The notes: generated from the sequence alone by a model not told the origin. 64,000 bases of DNA from Haemonchus contortus (GCA_000469685.2 LS997563.1:39286468-39350467); one strand, 5' to 3'; positions 1 through 13,631 are shown, counted from the stretch's first letter. A program made the numbers and translations.

Positions 1-360
1 AGCATCCTCAAGAGTTTTAGTTGCTCTTCATAACTGCCTACCATTTCCTATGGGATTCCTAACTTATCCATTGAACCAAGGATTTTGATGGGGCCCAGCA
101 TCTCGACCTATTCACTATACGTAGGGAAGATTCTTTATAAATTCAGGATTGACTACTATGTGGAAAGAGAAGTGATCGAGAACACCTCTGATGGCTCCAG
201 AAAGTCGTTTCGAGAGCATATCTTTCTCTCCTCATTTTCTTTCTTTTCCTTTCGTACCACTCTTTTTCTTGAAAATGCGCGGATCTTCTACGAAAGCTCA
301 GGTGTTCACATTTTTCTACGATTATACATGAAAACCAAAAGTATGGCTTATACCAAGAAG

Positions 361-690
361 TCTAGTTAGCTCCAGCTTCTTCTTGTTTTTCTTTTCCTCA
401 GTGTTGATCCTGCATCATCCTAGGATACGCTATTCTTATCAATCGTGGCCATTTCCTCTTCTGAACAGCTCTTCTGGCAGCTTGGTCCCAGCGAGGTCCT
501 TCTTTATCGTGTCCCACCATTTCCTCTTTAGGGCTCCTTCCTCGTGGTTGTTCCTCTTGAACTCCACTTCTTCCCTTATCGCATGTCCCTGTGGCCTTCT
601 CAGTGGGTGTCTACACCTTCGCAGACTCTGCTATCTCATATTCAGAAACGAATTTGACCCTTCACTCAATGTGAAGATGATCTTTCTTGA
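361..690 (-). pseudogene. Degenerate 3' end of a non-LTR retrotransposon ORF
   Basis: Read on the minus strand, this stretch gives short pieces that resemble the C-terminal tail of endonuclease/reverse-transcriptase polyproteins: 'KWWDTIKKDLAG' in one frame, then, after a frame change, 'WPRLIRIAYPRM'. The family tail normally reads as a Trp-containing helix ('RW.DTI..DL') followed by a Trp-Arg-rich end. Frameshifts and stops break the reading, so it is a dead remnant. The rest of the element is not in view. The assignment rests on motif memory only and could be wrong. Confidence 0.35.
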
Positions 691-1600
691 AATTCGGAAG
701 GTAAAGGGAGACTGGTCTTGGACTGCAACCTCAACTTTATGACATTACCAGTAAAGTTAATGACGATTCCCTTACGAACGTAACTGGCCATGTAGATGAG
801 GATGTTTGCTCGAGATGAGGGAATTACTAAAATGTTAATCGCTTCTCGAAACAATCGAAATCGAATGGAAAGACGCGATGAGGTCGGAGTGGCGTGGTGT
901 CGCATGTGAATGAGACTTAATCGTCTAATTCCATCAACTGAACATCGTCCACAGCCCGCGCCCACCCGAATGAGCATGAGCTAATGCAGACAATACGGAA
1001 TACGTCGTTCGGCAATCTCCATTGGGTTTCTGCAACGATAATGGCGTCGAAAAAAGCTTGCAGTCCTACTACTCGGTGATGTGTAAGAGTAATCTACAAC
1101 CTAATAACAAAAAGACAGATCTTGGAGGATCACTTAGAAAGTATTTGTTGATAAAGGATCTGGAGGCTTGTGTTGAATCCTCTCTTATCCCGTGGTGAAG
1201 ATGCCTAGATGGGCTAAAAAGTTGGCTTTGGCAATTCATCAAAAATTAGATGAACATGCACTCTCGTACTCAATTATTAGTCAGACTTTCGAAGGTGTTT
1301 GATTACGGTATTGAATAAAAAATGCAAAAAAAATTTTGGATGCCAGCCAATTTTTATGTAAATATCTGCTCGTTGCTTAGTTCCCCTTCCCTATCTACGC
1401 TTGTTTTTTTCCTTTTATTTTTCATTTTCTGCCTTTTGATTAGATTTTAATTTATTTTATGACTGAATGCAAACCTCTCGCTTCACTTTCTTCTCCTTTT
1501 CTTTCCCTTCCCTCTAGTTTCACCATGTTAGCGAGCTATGGGTCTTGAGGCAAAACTTCGGTTTCGGACGGGGCTCGAACTTGCCAAGCGTCTAGGAATG
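691..1600. other. Gene-free stretch
   Basis: I see no convincing coding exon, RNA gene or terminal repeat here. The short open frames (for example on the minus strand across 666-977) have no splice support or recognisable motif. T-rich patches occur around 1380-1500. Confidence 0.5.
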
Positions 1601-1609
1601 TGTCTTTGC

Positions 1610-1725
1610 TACCTTAAGGTAAGGAAGTTTCGATTACCTCATGTGGGATCGAACTTGTAGTTCTGTGAGTATGAGTGGGGGCACTTGCCACTGGACTGTG
1701 CTGGTCTTTGACTTCGTAGCTGGAT
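1610..1725 (-). repeat. tRNA-derived SINE head (minus strand)
   Basis: On the minus strand an A-box-like 'CAGTCCAGTGGCAAG' is followed about 40 bases later by a B-box-like 'AAGTTCGATCCC', the layout of an internal RNA polymerase III promoter. Similar heads are found near 17330 (+) and 29590-29680 (-), so this is a dispersed family and not a functional tRNA gene. No cloverleaf folds cleanly. A second B-box-like 'AAGTTCGAGCC' lies close by at about 1575-1590. Confidence 0.45.
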
Positions 1726-1729
1726 AAGG

Positions 1730-2700
1730 AGTGATATCGAAGGCTTAATGGACCTAACGTCCACCACTTTTGTAAATGAATCGATCAATATTTGTACTTT
1801 CTTTACCTCCTATCGACGCCTGCCCTTCCCTTTCCACCTATGGTAATCCCTTTGAGGCAGGGTGGAATTAACATTTTGATAGGACGCGGATGGCTATTAT
1901 CTGAGAAATTGAACGACGCATTCTCATCCCGTCGGCCACTATTAAACCACCAAATGACAAAATGCACTCGAATTCATTCTGATTTTTCATAATGGTCCCA
2001 TTTTTTTTGTTCCTCTCCTTTGTCGCCTGAATCCACTAAGTTCTTGATAATCCCTTCTTTCTGCTGAAATCTGTTAACCTTGGTCGTAATTCACCGCTCC
2101 ATGGGGAGCATATAATAGTAACATTCACTTCGGAATACCTGACCACGAAAGTTGGATAAAATGAGTGGAAAAGATTCAGTTCTGATAGAATTGTGGCATC
2201 ACGCATTAAACAGGCTCTTGGTAGTAATAATGAACAGATCTAATGGCTTTCAATAATAGAGAGAGTAGCCAGATGGTGGAGATGGCGATGTGGAACACCT
2301 TGAAGCTCAGCAGTAACCAGTAGGTCGCCAAACCGACACCTTTGGCCCATTTGAAGGCATGACGGCATTCGGGTGATATTATTACCTTGCGTAGGAAGCT
2401 GGATTGGAAGAGAATTGAACATTCAGTTGATCACCGACTCGTTTCATTTCAGAAGTGTAAGCGGTAGCGTACAAGGTGCCCATTTCTGATCAGAAAACAC
2501 CACTGCAGGCTCACAGACCTGGCTACCCCAGTCCTTGGCTCTTTAAAGCCTAGTGCCAGAGTAGGAGGTGACTCCTCAACTACATTCATCGTCCCAACCC
2601 TTATACGTTCAAAATTAGCTAGCCGGAACAGGGCAAAACTTGCCTGACCACTGATCATCACGTAGAGCACAAACATGTTTTTGCATATAGATAAGTAAAT
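1730..2700. other. Gene-free stretch
   Basis: Nothing recognisable: only short, unsupported open frames on both strands. Confidence 0.5.
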
Positions 2701-2714
2701 GATATCGGAAAGCT

Positions 2715-3040
2715 CGGGCGTAGGCGGTGTAGTGGAAAGTCTCGCACTTCACACACACCCTGCATGGCCACGGGTTCGAATTTCAGATCGGTATTCGTTC
2801 AGGCCAATCAAGCCTTCCACCCCTCCGGGATCGGTAAATTGGTCCCAAACTCGTCTGAGAGGCTAAATGCTCTGATTTGTACATTGGCTGGCCACCGCAA
2901 GTCATTGTATAGGCTACATACGCATTCAATACGCCACTACGTTTCAGAGTGGAAGTCGAATGCGTGGGTTCATTCCATGAACGGGATTGATTATCGCTCT
3001 GAGGCTTTATTCTTTTTCTTTCATGGGGAAGCTCGATTTT
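2715..3040 (+). repeat. tRNA-derived SINE, most complete copy
   Basis: The head has an A-box-like segment ('GGCGGTGTAGTGG', about 2723-2735) and a B-box ('GGGTTCGAATTTC', about 2772-2784), spaced as in tRNA genes. The body that follows ('CAAGCCTTCCACCCCTCCGG', 'CGCAAGTCATTGTATAGGC') recurs at about 15190-15400 (+), 17330-17620 (+), 3620-3900 (+, diverged) and 6470-6580 (-). Repeated body plus internal pol III boxes is the definition of a SINE. It has no protein-coding role. Confidence 0.6.
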
Positions 3041-3619
3041 CATCCTGCTTAGAAGTTTCTTCCTGGACTACGCCTCGTTATCAGCTCTTCCCGGACTGAT
3101 AGGAGTACATTGACATTGCATTTTTATTCTACACATACAAAACGGAATGGTATGAACCTTCTAGCCTTGGCGACCCTGCCCAAAACCTTCGTTCTGAAAC
3201 CAGTAAGGTGAACATAGCTGAAGCTATAGCCAACGGGAGCCCATACGTCGCAATTGAACTCAGGCACCGTTATTCACTCTCATTATTCATTTTTGCAGTC
3301 ATTTCTCTATTACTCTCAATCCCTGGATTTCATTAATTGAAACTTCTTTGCTGTGCCCTTAAATATCCTCTTACTATTTTGGGGATAAAATTTGCAATTA
3401 CAATGCAACTGCGAAATTACTTCCGGCCGAAAAAATCTGATAAAGCGTATAAAGAGGTTTTTGTGCACATAATATTCCATCGCCAGACAAGTACGGTATT
3501 AAGTCGATTTCCGAATTGGAATAATTGTTCCACACTATGTACGTGATCATATAAGGAAGAAATTATGGATGTTCGGGTTATTTTGGTACTACCGTAGCTT
3601 TCTATAACGATGTAATGCC

Positions 3620-3905
3620 AAGTGGTCTACTATCACACGCATAGCCCAGTGGGGAAGGGAGGGGAAGGGGGGAGGGTGAGGGTCAAATCCTAGATCTCCT
3701 CGAGCCAACCCAACCTTCTGTCTAGGCGGGGTCGTTTAGTCGATTAATTGGCCCAGACCCATCAGGGAGGATAAGAGCACTGACTTATACATCGGCTGGA
3801 CATTGTAGAGGCCGAACACGCATTCACCACTACCCCACTACTACTTTCAATGGATGTCGAGGGCTGGGCACATCCCAAAGCGAGATCGCTTAACGTCGAA
3901 GGCCT
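3620..3905 (+). repeat. Diverged copy of the same SINE family
   Basis: It shares with the 2715 copy the blocks 'GGGAGGATAAGAGCACTGAC', 'ACATCGGCTGG' and the 'GGCACATCCCA' tail, with an added G-rich insert at about 3655-3685. The B-box is weakened to 'GGTCAAATCC'. Confidence 0.45.
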
Positions 3906-3909
3906 CATT

Positions 3910-6460
3910 TCTATAAGGATAGTTATTAAGGTATTTAATGGCCTTCTACATCCCCTAAACGTCTTTGTGATGTTTGCTTCTCTTACTTCAAACGGACTTT
4001 GTTGCGCTTATGTTAGCTGGATTGGCCACTTTAGGACAAAACCGTTCTCTCGGAAGGAAGATGTCAGCCGCTGATGCGGAATTTCCAAGAATATCCTATA
4101 ATGTCAGCAGAAGATAAGACCAGGCTAAGAATGTCATGTTAACGTAGGCAGAAGCTAAGACGGGGATGATCATTCGACAACAGTCACTTAGTGGTTATTG
4201 CTTTCATATCTAGCCTGTCAGTCTTTTCCCTTGAAGTTTGTCTTAGCTCATTTTTTGCAGGATCTTGTATCACTCATCAAATGAAAGGACGTCTACGGTT
4301 GTATGACATAACTACCGAATTCAGCGACAGTTTCAACTTAAAGAATACCTTCCAGATACCTTCCAAAGTTATAAAGAGTAGGTATTGATCTGGAACCATC
4401 GATGGCGGAGCTCGCGCGGAAATCCGCGGTCTTCTAGAAGTAGAGCCATACTGAAACATGGTAAAAGTGGAGATTTTACAAGATTAGGACGACAGAAATG
4501 ATTTGGAATGGGTATTTGGTCGAGATTCTCTTGTGTGCAACTGCGTAAAAATCTGACTACAGTAAGCAAAAAAAAAGCCAAGTGTTGTTTTCCAGTATGG
4601 GTCGGGACTGCACGCATTCAAATTACCAGAAGCCGTTTTGTTATTAGTGTTTTGTTCTTCTTACTGCTATTGAACTCCTTTTGTTATATTCGATATTGCT
4701 AATCTCTTTGATCAACTGTCAAATTTCCAACAAATCTGCTCTGATGCGAATGTAACAGACCGTCAATACACGGCCACTTCAGAGTGTGGTAATCAAGGAA
4801 AACAATCTGGAAGCTAGGTTTTCGACCATTTCAAATCGAAAAAGTTATGTGTGCTTTTTCACTGATCCATAAAGATTTAATTCACGGATTTGGAGCGGCG
4901 GTCACATCGTACCCCCCTCCCTGTCATGATTTTCTGGTAAGTGATGAAGTATTGACTCGGCCAGAGCGTGTTAAAGGCTCAGAATAGCTACCGAGTGCAC
5001 CTGGGAGAAGTCCCGGTGGGAACGTCGCCGCAAGACTCTCATCGTGCGGCTCGTTCCTGACTGTCTCAGTGACCCTGGAATGGACCTACAAGCATCAATC
5101 ATGGCCGCGAATTCCTGGAATGAATGGTAGGCCACGAGGAGTCTCCTTCGCTGCCAGAGGAGTCCCGCAACTAGGCTGTCTGCAGGCGGACCCGGGAGGG
5201 ACGAAGTTTGTAGGAGAGGGAATTCAAAGTGAGAGCGTTTCTGGGGATGTTCATGTACCTTGAGCATGGCGTTTAGAGCTAGAGCATTGCTTGCTCAGTA
5301 GAAGCACCAACTTTACAGCTGGCGGCAGTAGTGCCCAAAATAAACCCTTTAAAAGATGGCGTGGAATAAGTGTCAAGAGCCAAACCTTATGAATCCTAAT
5401 TCGTTGACGTAGCAGCGGATTGAAAGATTTGGGCTGAGATGCTTCAAATAAGCTTTTCAGCTCAAAGCTTTTCAGAACAGGCGCGTAATTCTAAATTAAA
5501 TAAATCAAAATGGCGACAACCAAAAATCGCTCAATGATTTTTTTTTTGGGGGGGGGGGGAGGGAGAGGTGGGGGGGAGGGAGGAGGGAGGCGGGGGTGTG
5601 GGGGAAATCCCTAGAAAATTTTTTAATTTTTTTAAATGAGAATCTCGATAGTTCCAGGACGATGACATTACGCTTTGAAGTAAGAATTCAAAGAAGTTGG
5701 TTGTGAGGGTGTTTTTCTGAAGGCTAAATCTCGGTTCCCTGGTTCCCTCCATTTACCAAATCCAGACTGCCCTAGCGAAGTTACTGCCGTCCTTTCGGCT
5801 TCGACTCTTCAGCAATGGGTTTTAAACCAGAAATAGTTTTCGTAAATCCATTTCTATTCGGAGAAAAGTTGAAAAGCCTTTTTTTATTGAATTTCGATTA
5901 GAAGTCACATCATGAGAAAAGTCGTAACTGAAATCAAATCGACATCTGCCACTATCAAGGAAATCTTCTCAAGCAAAGCCCTGGGAACCCTGTGAAGCCA
6001 AATCATATGGTAGATCTCAAAGGCTTCCTTTTTTTGTGTTTTTTTCGACTTTTTCTAACACTTTTCGATTCTTTCTCTAGCAATATTCATTCTTGATTGC
6101 AAGCTTGTCAAGAAATTCATGATTTTTCACCGTGAGATCTCCTTTTCCGATGAAAGCATTCGATCTATTCCACCTGATGATGGCCAGATTTTCCTGACAA
6201 TTTTATGATATATAGCTTTCCACGAGTTATTATTGATCCAATCAATTGAATTGATCAAAGAGGACATAAATTCGGTCAGGAATTGAGGCGAATTTTGTAT
6301 AATTCATTTTTAAAATCCGAGATTTCATTGCGCTGATCAATTTGTGTCGAGGTGCTCTTATACAGATTCCATAGTCAAAGTCAATGCTTTGGTGAAGAAG
6401 TATCGATTGGGGGCTAGATTTCCAAACCCTAAAGAATAACGGATGAGATTCGCCCTAGCA
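3910..6460. other. Gene-free stretch with a G-rich tract
   Basis: No gene is supportable. A strongly G-rich strand (runs of up to 12 G, then GGGA-type repeats) covers about 5547-5605 and could form G-quadruplexes. A minus-strand open frame at 4971-5267 (98 codons) in a locally GC-richer patch has no recognisable motif. Confidence 0.45.
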
Positions 6461-6469
6461 GTCGACTTT

Positions 6470-6582
6470 CATTATAAATCGTAGTGGCGTATTGAATGCG
6501 TATATGGCCTATACAATGACTTGCGGTGGCCAGCCGGTGTACAAGTTTGTGCTGTAATCCTCCCAGACGAGTCTGGTACCGA
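6470..6582 (-). repeat. SINE body fragment, minus strand
   Basis: The reverse complement carries the SINE body blocks 'CAGACTCGTCTGGGAGGATT' and 'CGCAAGTCATTGTATAGGCC' found at 17330-17620. It is truncated and lacks the pol III head. Confidence 0.45.
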
Positions 6583-7251
6583 TTAAAGGCACGGTTCACG
6601 ATAAAAATTGTTACTGAGTTCTCCCCTAGGAATACTCAGGGCCCCCCGAGGGTAAAGAAAAGACCCTCTCGCGCCCAGAAGCTCGACGACTAGGGCATAG
6701 TGGAAGCCCTGTTCCCGGCTCGCGCGGCCTACCCGCCCCTCGATCGATGTCACGTCAGACGAGTGTCGAGGCAATACAGATTGCGTATATCGTTCTAGGA
6801 CCCACACACAATCAGCTAATCGACGAGTGATGAGACGATGTTTTTCTCCCAATCTTTTTTCACCTGTTATTCTTTTTGCAGCTGCGATCCCTTATTTAAT
6901 TTCCTACTCCCAGAAGTTGAAAACGGTGAGCTACTTTTTTGTTACTAGGGTTTTTTGTTTACTTATGCCTATAAGCTGATGAATTTTTGCTTACCGTAGT
7001 CAGATATTTGCACCAGGACCCACACGTACGCAATGACCCACATTGTATAGCTCGTCCAAACGTTCCACTCTTCTTCATTCTTCTGTTCTCATTCTCGTCC
7101 AGCCCACTTTTAACAAACTTCCAAAGCCTTTTTCACTTTGGAAACACCGATTCACGCAGCGTCTTCGCTTTTATCGCATTTCTTTCCATCTTATCTTCCA
7201 TTTTTCGTCATAATTTATATTAAACAATATTATCATGAACTGTGCCTTTAA
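6583..7251. mobile_element. MITE with TTAAAGGC terminal inverted repeats, copy 1
   Basis: The ends read TTAAAGGCACGGTTCACGAT and, inverted, TTAAAGGCACAGTTCATGAT. Two more copies with the same ends are at 20841-21351 and 27697-28212. At 669 bases with no transposase frame it is non-autonomous. The TTAA at each end may be a target duplication (TTAA is the piggyBac target) or part of the terminal repeat. Confidence 0.6.
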
Positions 7252-9050
7252 CGACCACGGAAGGAGGGTCTCAGCGGATATCGATCCAGGGTTTGCACCC
7301 GTGCCTTCCAAACAATACCCTTCAGAATTTCACTGTAGGTGGACTTAAAAAGTCTCATCCAGTGAATCTGCCTGCATTTTATTGTAGAGCCCTGAAAACA
7401 GAATCACTTAATGAAGAGTTGATATTGCCATCGTCCGTCAATGCCATGAAATTGCCACGTCAGGGCATCCGGCAGAGGTGTTAGTTCCAAGCGGTTACCC
7501 CAACGAAATTCAGGATCAAATCTTGTCTGAGCCAATTCCCATACCTCTGAGGTTAGTGAATTGGTATTAGTGGAACGATAGTGAATCTCATATCCGCTGA
7601 CCCCTCCCAGCTATTGCTTGGGCTATGTTAACACCCAGCAGGCTGTAAGATTCTGTATAGAAGCTGAACGCATAGACCATCACGCAAAGATGGCTGAACC
7701 CTCTACTGCATTAGGAAAAGCATGCCTATAGAAGCTTACCGACGATAATCCCGCTCAAAGGTTCTGAAAGTCGTCCCAGTCACCCAGTTGCTTTACGAGT
7801 GCACCATGCATTGAGCTTCCAGTTGGGATTACAAAAGTTATTAAAATTAAGTATTTTCGAAGGAATAGCTAGCAGGACATCGACCTATTGCATTTGGACA
7901 CCATCCTATTCCACTGCATTCAACTGATCGATTTTTTTCAATCGATCGATTGGCTGCAAAATAGCGAATACTTGAAATAGAGACGGAGCAAAGAATGTAA
8001 GTCTCGTTCCTAAGAAACATATCAGCGTGTTAGTAATTACCCCAAAAAACTTCCGGCCACATTAACTAAATAGTTCCCTAATTGTTCTGGAGATCCTGTT
8101 ATCTCAAGCGGGATAACTTGCCCACTGCACTGCAACTGATGACTTTTCCAACCTCAAAGGCAGAGCTCATAATGAAATTGATTTCCAAGATATCCCCTTT
8201 ATGCCCCTCCTCTGTACCATATGGGGCATTGTCATGTAGGAGAACGACCTAGTAAGGCTTTACAAGTGCTCAAAGATTGTATTGGTTGTGTGCCACACCC
8301 AAAGAGGGACGAGTTTTAATGGCGTTGTTGAGGCTGTATCATTCACAAGGGTCAACTATGGGTTCATGATGAGCTCTACTCATCTTCCTTGTAGGTAGGG
8401 GAAAATATTGTGTTTATACAAGGAAGGTCCTGTAGAGAATTTCGTCAAAAAGCATGAGGTCTCTATTTTGCCTTCCCTCCTTTCTTATGGATTTATTATT
8501 TTACTGTCTTTGCTAGCTTGGCAAGCGCTCTGTGGCATACGTATACAAGCAAATAAGCGTTTAAAAAAGGACCGCTGAAGCATTTTTCAAGATCAGAGCG
8601 AAACGATTTGGCCTTCAATCGATTACTTTCAAGTTGCTTATTATGAATGGACGTTGTAAACTTTGTAAACCTAGGAAATGCAAGACAGATGTATGCACCT
8701 CATTGGCTTATTCATAGCTTCTTAACATTTCATCAAGTTTTTCATCCAAATGTTGACAGACAGTTGGCTGTAAATGTGGTGACCACAGATGGATGGCCAA
8801 AATCCTCATCACTTTTTTCTTGAATTTTCTTTTTTCTATCGTAAACTAAACGATTAAAACGATGACGACATCATGTCGGCTCCACTCATTCACTGATACC
8901 CTCGCCCTAGCCATGCTATTTAATTACAATGTATGCCAGCATCCATCCCAGTGTGTCGATCACATCGGAGCCCAATGCTAGTGGAATTTTTAATTGAAAC
9001 GAAATCGATTCCGCTGACTACTTTTTCGGATTACAGGAAGTCAAGTCACG
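7252..9050. other. Gene-free stretch with a decayed MITE-like piece
   Basis: No supportable gene. About 8180-8380 shares internal words with the TTAAAGGC MITEs ('CTCAAAGATTG', 'GGGACGAGTTT', 'TTGAGGCTG') and is probably a decayed internal fragment without ends. Confidence 0.4.
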
Positions 9051-9059
9051 CCCATTTGG

Positions 9060-9210
9060 GAAGGGTTCCGGCGTTTTGCCGGCCGTCCCCGGCCAGTCGG
9101 CCGGCCAGCCTGCTGCCATCCAGCCAGCGTCCACGGCCCTACAGCCCCTCAGCCTCGACCACCAACAGCCAGCCTGCCAGCTCTCGGCCGTCAACGACCC
9201 TCTCGATGAT
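9060..9210. repeat. GGCC/CCAG-rich low-complexity patch
   Basis: A locally GC-rich run of short variants of 'GGCCAGTCGGCCGGCCAGCC' type. The predicted Ser/Pro-rich translation (within 8933-9229 +) is explained by base composition, not by a gene. A patch of similar composition lies at 16790-16860. Confidence 0.4.
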
Positions 9211-9249
9211 TCTTCGGCGATTACGGTAGCTGCCCGTGATTGATGCATC

Positions 9250-12200
9250 TTCGCTATGAAAGTTATTCATCATTTTTGATAATATCCAATTCTGATTTTA
9301 ATGAAGGTAATACTACCATCTGGTAACTATATAATTAAATCCGCGATCTTGTAATTAAAAGCGTAACGCGCCATTGTTGCACTATGAAATTTCCGTCCCC
9401 GGGGGATTGACTGCGAAACGTTTTCCAGGATGGCTGTTTAATTAACGCCTCTCTGGCGCTGTGCCATGCCGTCAATACCTACAGAATTAGTGGCCCTAGA
9501 CGACTTGGGAGGGTTGGTAGGGTTCTCATGGACAACTTAGTTTTCTCATGAACGAAAAACCTGTCGTTTACTTTCTGAGTTGAATCGGTTGAGTTTACGG
9601 TAAACCTCTATTTATCCCTAGATTGGCGTCAAAGTTCTAACCGGGAGTGTCAAGAACGCATGGCCTAGTCAGTATAGGAGATATCGTACCTGAGTGTGAA
9701 AGTAAACTTCACAATATAGTCGGTCACTCAATTCTCTGTAATGCCTTAAAAACAGTTACCGTAAAACTCGAGCTCTGGGTTCCACTGGGCTTTGTCGAAC
9801 ATTCGTGGGATGGAAAATGATGTAGAATTGTTATATAACCAGTAAAATCCAGTAATTATAGCTCTTTGTCATTGTATGAAAGGATTAATTATATTTTTTA
9901 TAGATGTTAAAAAGCACGATTTTGGTTTTCTAAGGAATTTCTAGAAAAAAAGGGGACCGTAAGAGAAGGTGTTTGATTTTTTGAGAAAAGGTGCTTCTGA
10001 AGAATGCTCAAGTGCATTTCTTTTTAATTTGACTTGATTATCATCTCCTGTTTTCGAATTGTTACCTTGAAATTTTTAAGAGAGGACGAAAGAGATGAGA
10101 GTCGGCGAGTACTAAGGATTTCATCTCATATTTTTTAAACAACTCGTTTTTTTCAAAGTCTGCGAGATCGTGGCAAACCGACAGAGCACAGTGTACTGTT
10201 TCATCATGACTTCGTAGGGCACAACTCTGGATGTTGAATATCGTGACAGGTCTCTTTGAAATTTAGGGCACCCATAGCAAGGAATGTCTCTCTCTGGGCT
10301 GCATTTACGATAGGATCTGAGACCCAAAGATGTACTTGCCCCTTAACACTGTGAGGGGTTCCTTAGACAGCTATTTGTTTTATGTTTCTATTGAAAAATC
10401 TTGGCTCAACTCATTTGGTCCTGCCATTCTGTTAGGGTATGATAAGCCTGGGAATGTGGCACTTCAAAGCAAAAGGACATTCTTCTTAACATTGCCTGAT
10501 TATGTACATCACCTAATTTTTATTTTCTTCTATTAAGTTCGAACCAACAATAAGGAAATGGACTTGACTTTTCACTTGAGGGCATCAGTGTACGGGTCTA
10601 TACATCCATCCATTCGAAGGAGAAACCGATTCGTCGTTTTGAAGGGACTTTGTGATCCATTAAATAAAGTTGCAAATTGAACACACTTTAAAATTTTATG
10701 ATCATTTTTTCTATTTTCATAAAGGTGCTACCGATCAGAGAGCACTTCTAATCGTAAGTTGACATGAACCCAAGTTCAGTAGGGATTGAGAACAGGTTAA
10801 AATTGACCGGGAACTGAAATGCTCGGAGATTTCCAGAAGCTTGGCAGGAGAGAGACCAGAAATTTTCGATGCCTGGCAGATACTTTCTTTAAAAAATCTC
10901 CTGCTCAAAGTTGGCTTACTGCTCAAAGTTCTAGTCCAAGTCCTTCATCAAAGTCGATATAATTGAGTTAGAGTAGAAAATGTATAGTACCACCTCAAGA
11001 GGGCTCTGTCTGTGGGGTCACTGATGCTCACAGAATTTTTACTTTGAAAAAAGCTGTGTTGAGTAAATGAAGCTGTCGGTGCTGTTCAAGCCTACTGGGC
11101 TCGAACAATCCTCCGAAATTTCTGATTTAACGACGTAAACTCGCTAATTTTTAAAAATGTATTTCTATGAGGTGAATAACCTATTTGAACTGGTTTGTTT
11201 TAAATGCCAGTTGAGCTGGATTTCATGCTCTAGAAGATAATTGCATCTTAGGAAAGTCCAAAAAACCAGAGGAATTCAGTCCGGGTCCTACTGTCATCAT
11301 CTCAACCTGGTAAGTCGGAATTCCAGTAATGCCCTCTGAATTCTGCTACAAAAGTATCAGGAAGCTATTTTCGTTTGCATTGAGCTCCTTCCAGCTATAA
11401 CTGTAGTAATGCCAGACCTTTAGAGCTACTTCATTTCACTAAGTTACTCTAATAGTCCCCTCAGGGTAACACGTACATATGCATAGCACTTGAAAGAATT
11501 TCGGAGTACAACCTGGACACTCATACCTGACTACGTTCTAAAACAGTCCTTACTGGGTTGTAGCTACCGTATTGCTAGATGCCGCCTATTTTTCAGAAGA
11601 AAACCTTGTAGTGGAGATATCGTAAATCCCGATTGATAAGGTCGACCCTCCGTTTTTTCAACAGCCTCTTCATCCCCTTGAGTTGTTTTGACTCTGCGCT
11701 GCCTCTTTTTTACTCTCTGATTTTCTAGAATCTTCTGTAGAACTGCTGCTCAGAAACTCTTGAAGGACCTTTGATTTTCGATTTTCAGACTAATCCTGTC
11801 AATAAAAGCGGATTGATGCCATCCATTTCCATTTCATTCATCTATTTCTCATGTCCATATTGGCTTGTCTTCGGCGTTCCTCTAATCATGTTAGGGCAAT
11901 AATCCATCATGTCCCTGTGTTGTGCAATATTCATTCGTTTACAATACCCGTAGAGCAGGGGCAGCGGGTAAGCGGCCATTGGAACGAGCGGAAGGCATGA
12001 ATGGTGATGGAGGACCTATAGGGATTGATGAAGCCATAACGTAGACCATACGGTGGCTAAGTTAAAAGTAAGTAAAGTAAGTGATCCAGCTACACACTAC
12101 TTTAGTACCGTAATGAACCAGACGGAGGTCGGATAGTTTGATTGAGCGAGTCGAATAACCTCAAAATTCCATTCTCAGCCCTGTTTCTTCAATTCTAATT

Positions 12201-13280
12201 GGTTAGCCGAAGTGAATCGGCGTACTTGCCAGTTTTTGGACCTTTTGACACACTTCCATTTGTGGTTATAATACTGAAGATGAAATACATAGCCTCTGGC
12301 AATCTTTTGAGCTGTTTTTTTCTGAGCCAATTTTTTGAGCATCAGCGACCACAGAGGCAGCATGCCGTTTACGAATTTCCACTCCTACTTAACTAACTAA
12401 TTGCGATGGGCAATCTACTAGAACTTTGGACTGTGAGTGAACCTTGAACAGGTGTTCCAACGAAGTAGTGAGGTTTTCTGAAAATAGTAACTGCAGACAT
12501 TTGAAATTTCCTGATCATTTCCTGCCGAGCTTTTGCAAATTCTCAAGAATTTCAATCAATGATTAGGTGGTCATGCGGAAATTGGAGCTTTCCTCACCAC
12601 GTTTAGGCTCAGAATAACAAGTGAGTAATTTTTAAATGAGAAGCAAGTTCAGACAAACGATGGGTTTTTTCTTTGGCCATATCAAAGTGCTTTTTGACAT
12701 CTGCATGAGCTTACCCTCCTCTTTTGGAATTCTCAGGGCTGTTCAATTCTACTCCTACGAGTAGGGCCCGAGTGAGGCATGGATTTGACAATTTTCTGTG
12801 AATCATATGTTCAAAGATAATTTTCTCTTCAATTAATCCATGAATTTTGCTCTTATTCACCAATTAACAACAATTTTTCACCGAAATTATTAAAATGGTG
12901 ATTGGTTTTCGGGAACAGTTCGTTTGAGATAATTGGTAATGATTGCCACATAAGGTTCATCAGCACTTATGCTCACTGTACCCTTTGCCTATTAGCCCTA
13001 GTTGTCGCCATCATAGGCAAGAATTCTTACAAGTTCGATCCATTTCCTCAAACTTCTCCTTCTGAAATCGGACAGCCCACGGACCTCCGTCATTGAAGAT
13101 TCTTTCGCTGAAGTCGTGGCAAGGCTCTGATTGGACCCAGTGGCGAAAAGGGTTGAATCGCGTATGGGAAGTAACAGGTGCTTATAGAAGACTAGAAAAT
13201 GTATCCTGCCTCTATACAATGGCTGAACTAACTCATCTGTCTCCCAATAAGGGAAAGATTCTTTGACGTATTGGTCGCAC
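9250..13280. other. Gene-free stretch
   Basis: Four kilobases of AT-rich sequence in which I find no phase-consistent exons, terminal repeats or RNA genes. The open frames are short and lack flanking GT/AG signals or recognisable motifs. Confidence 0.5.
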
Positions 13281-13574
13281 TTTGGGATGAGCCCCGTATT
13301 CTTTTACAATGACTTGTGGCAATCATGTGAAGTTATTGCTTTCATCTCCCAGACGATCCCGTTACCGGATAAACCGTCCCAGAGCGACGAACTGATTGGT
13401 TGGCTTGGGCAGGTACCGATTCGGCTGACTTAATACTCACTGCTAGTGTCTGTGAACTACGCAAACCAGTGGGTAAATTCTTGAAGACTGCAGGCACTAC
13501 CAACTCAACATCCATAACCACTTTATGATTGCCTCGGGGTCGCCCAAAGCTTGCAGTTGAGTAGGTGCCCAAGT

Positions 13575-13631
13575 TGTTGCGGAACGGAAAATGCGCCTGA
13601 AGTTACCAGGCACATTTTCCGTTCCGCAACA
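13575..13631. repeat. Near-perfect hairpin, 25-base arms
   Basis: The arms 13575-13599 and 13607-13631 are reverse complements except for one position (C against T, a wobble in RNA) around a 7-base loop. A stem this long is far beyond chance. It could be a fold-back of mobile-element origin or a small-RNA precursor. No element boundary is apparent around it. Confidence 0.75.
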
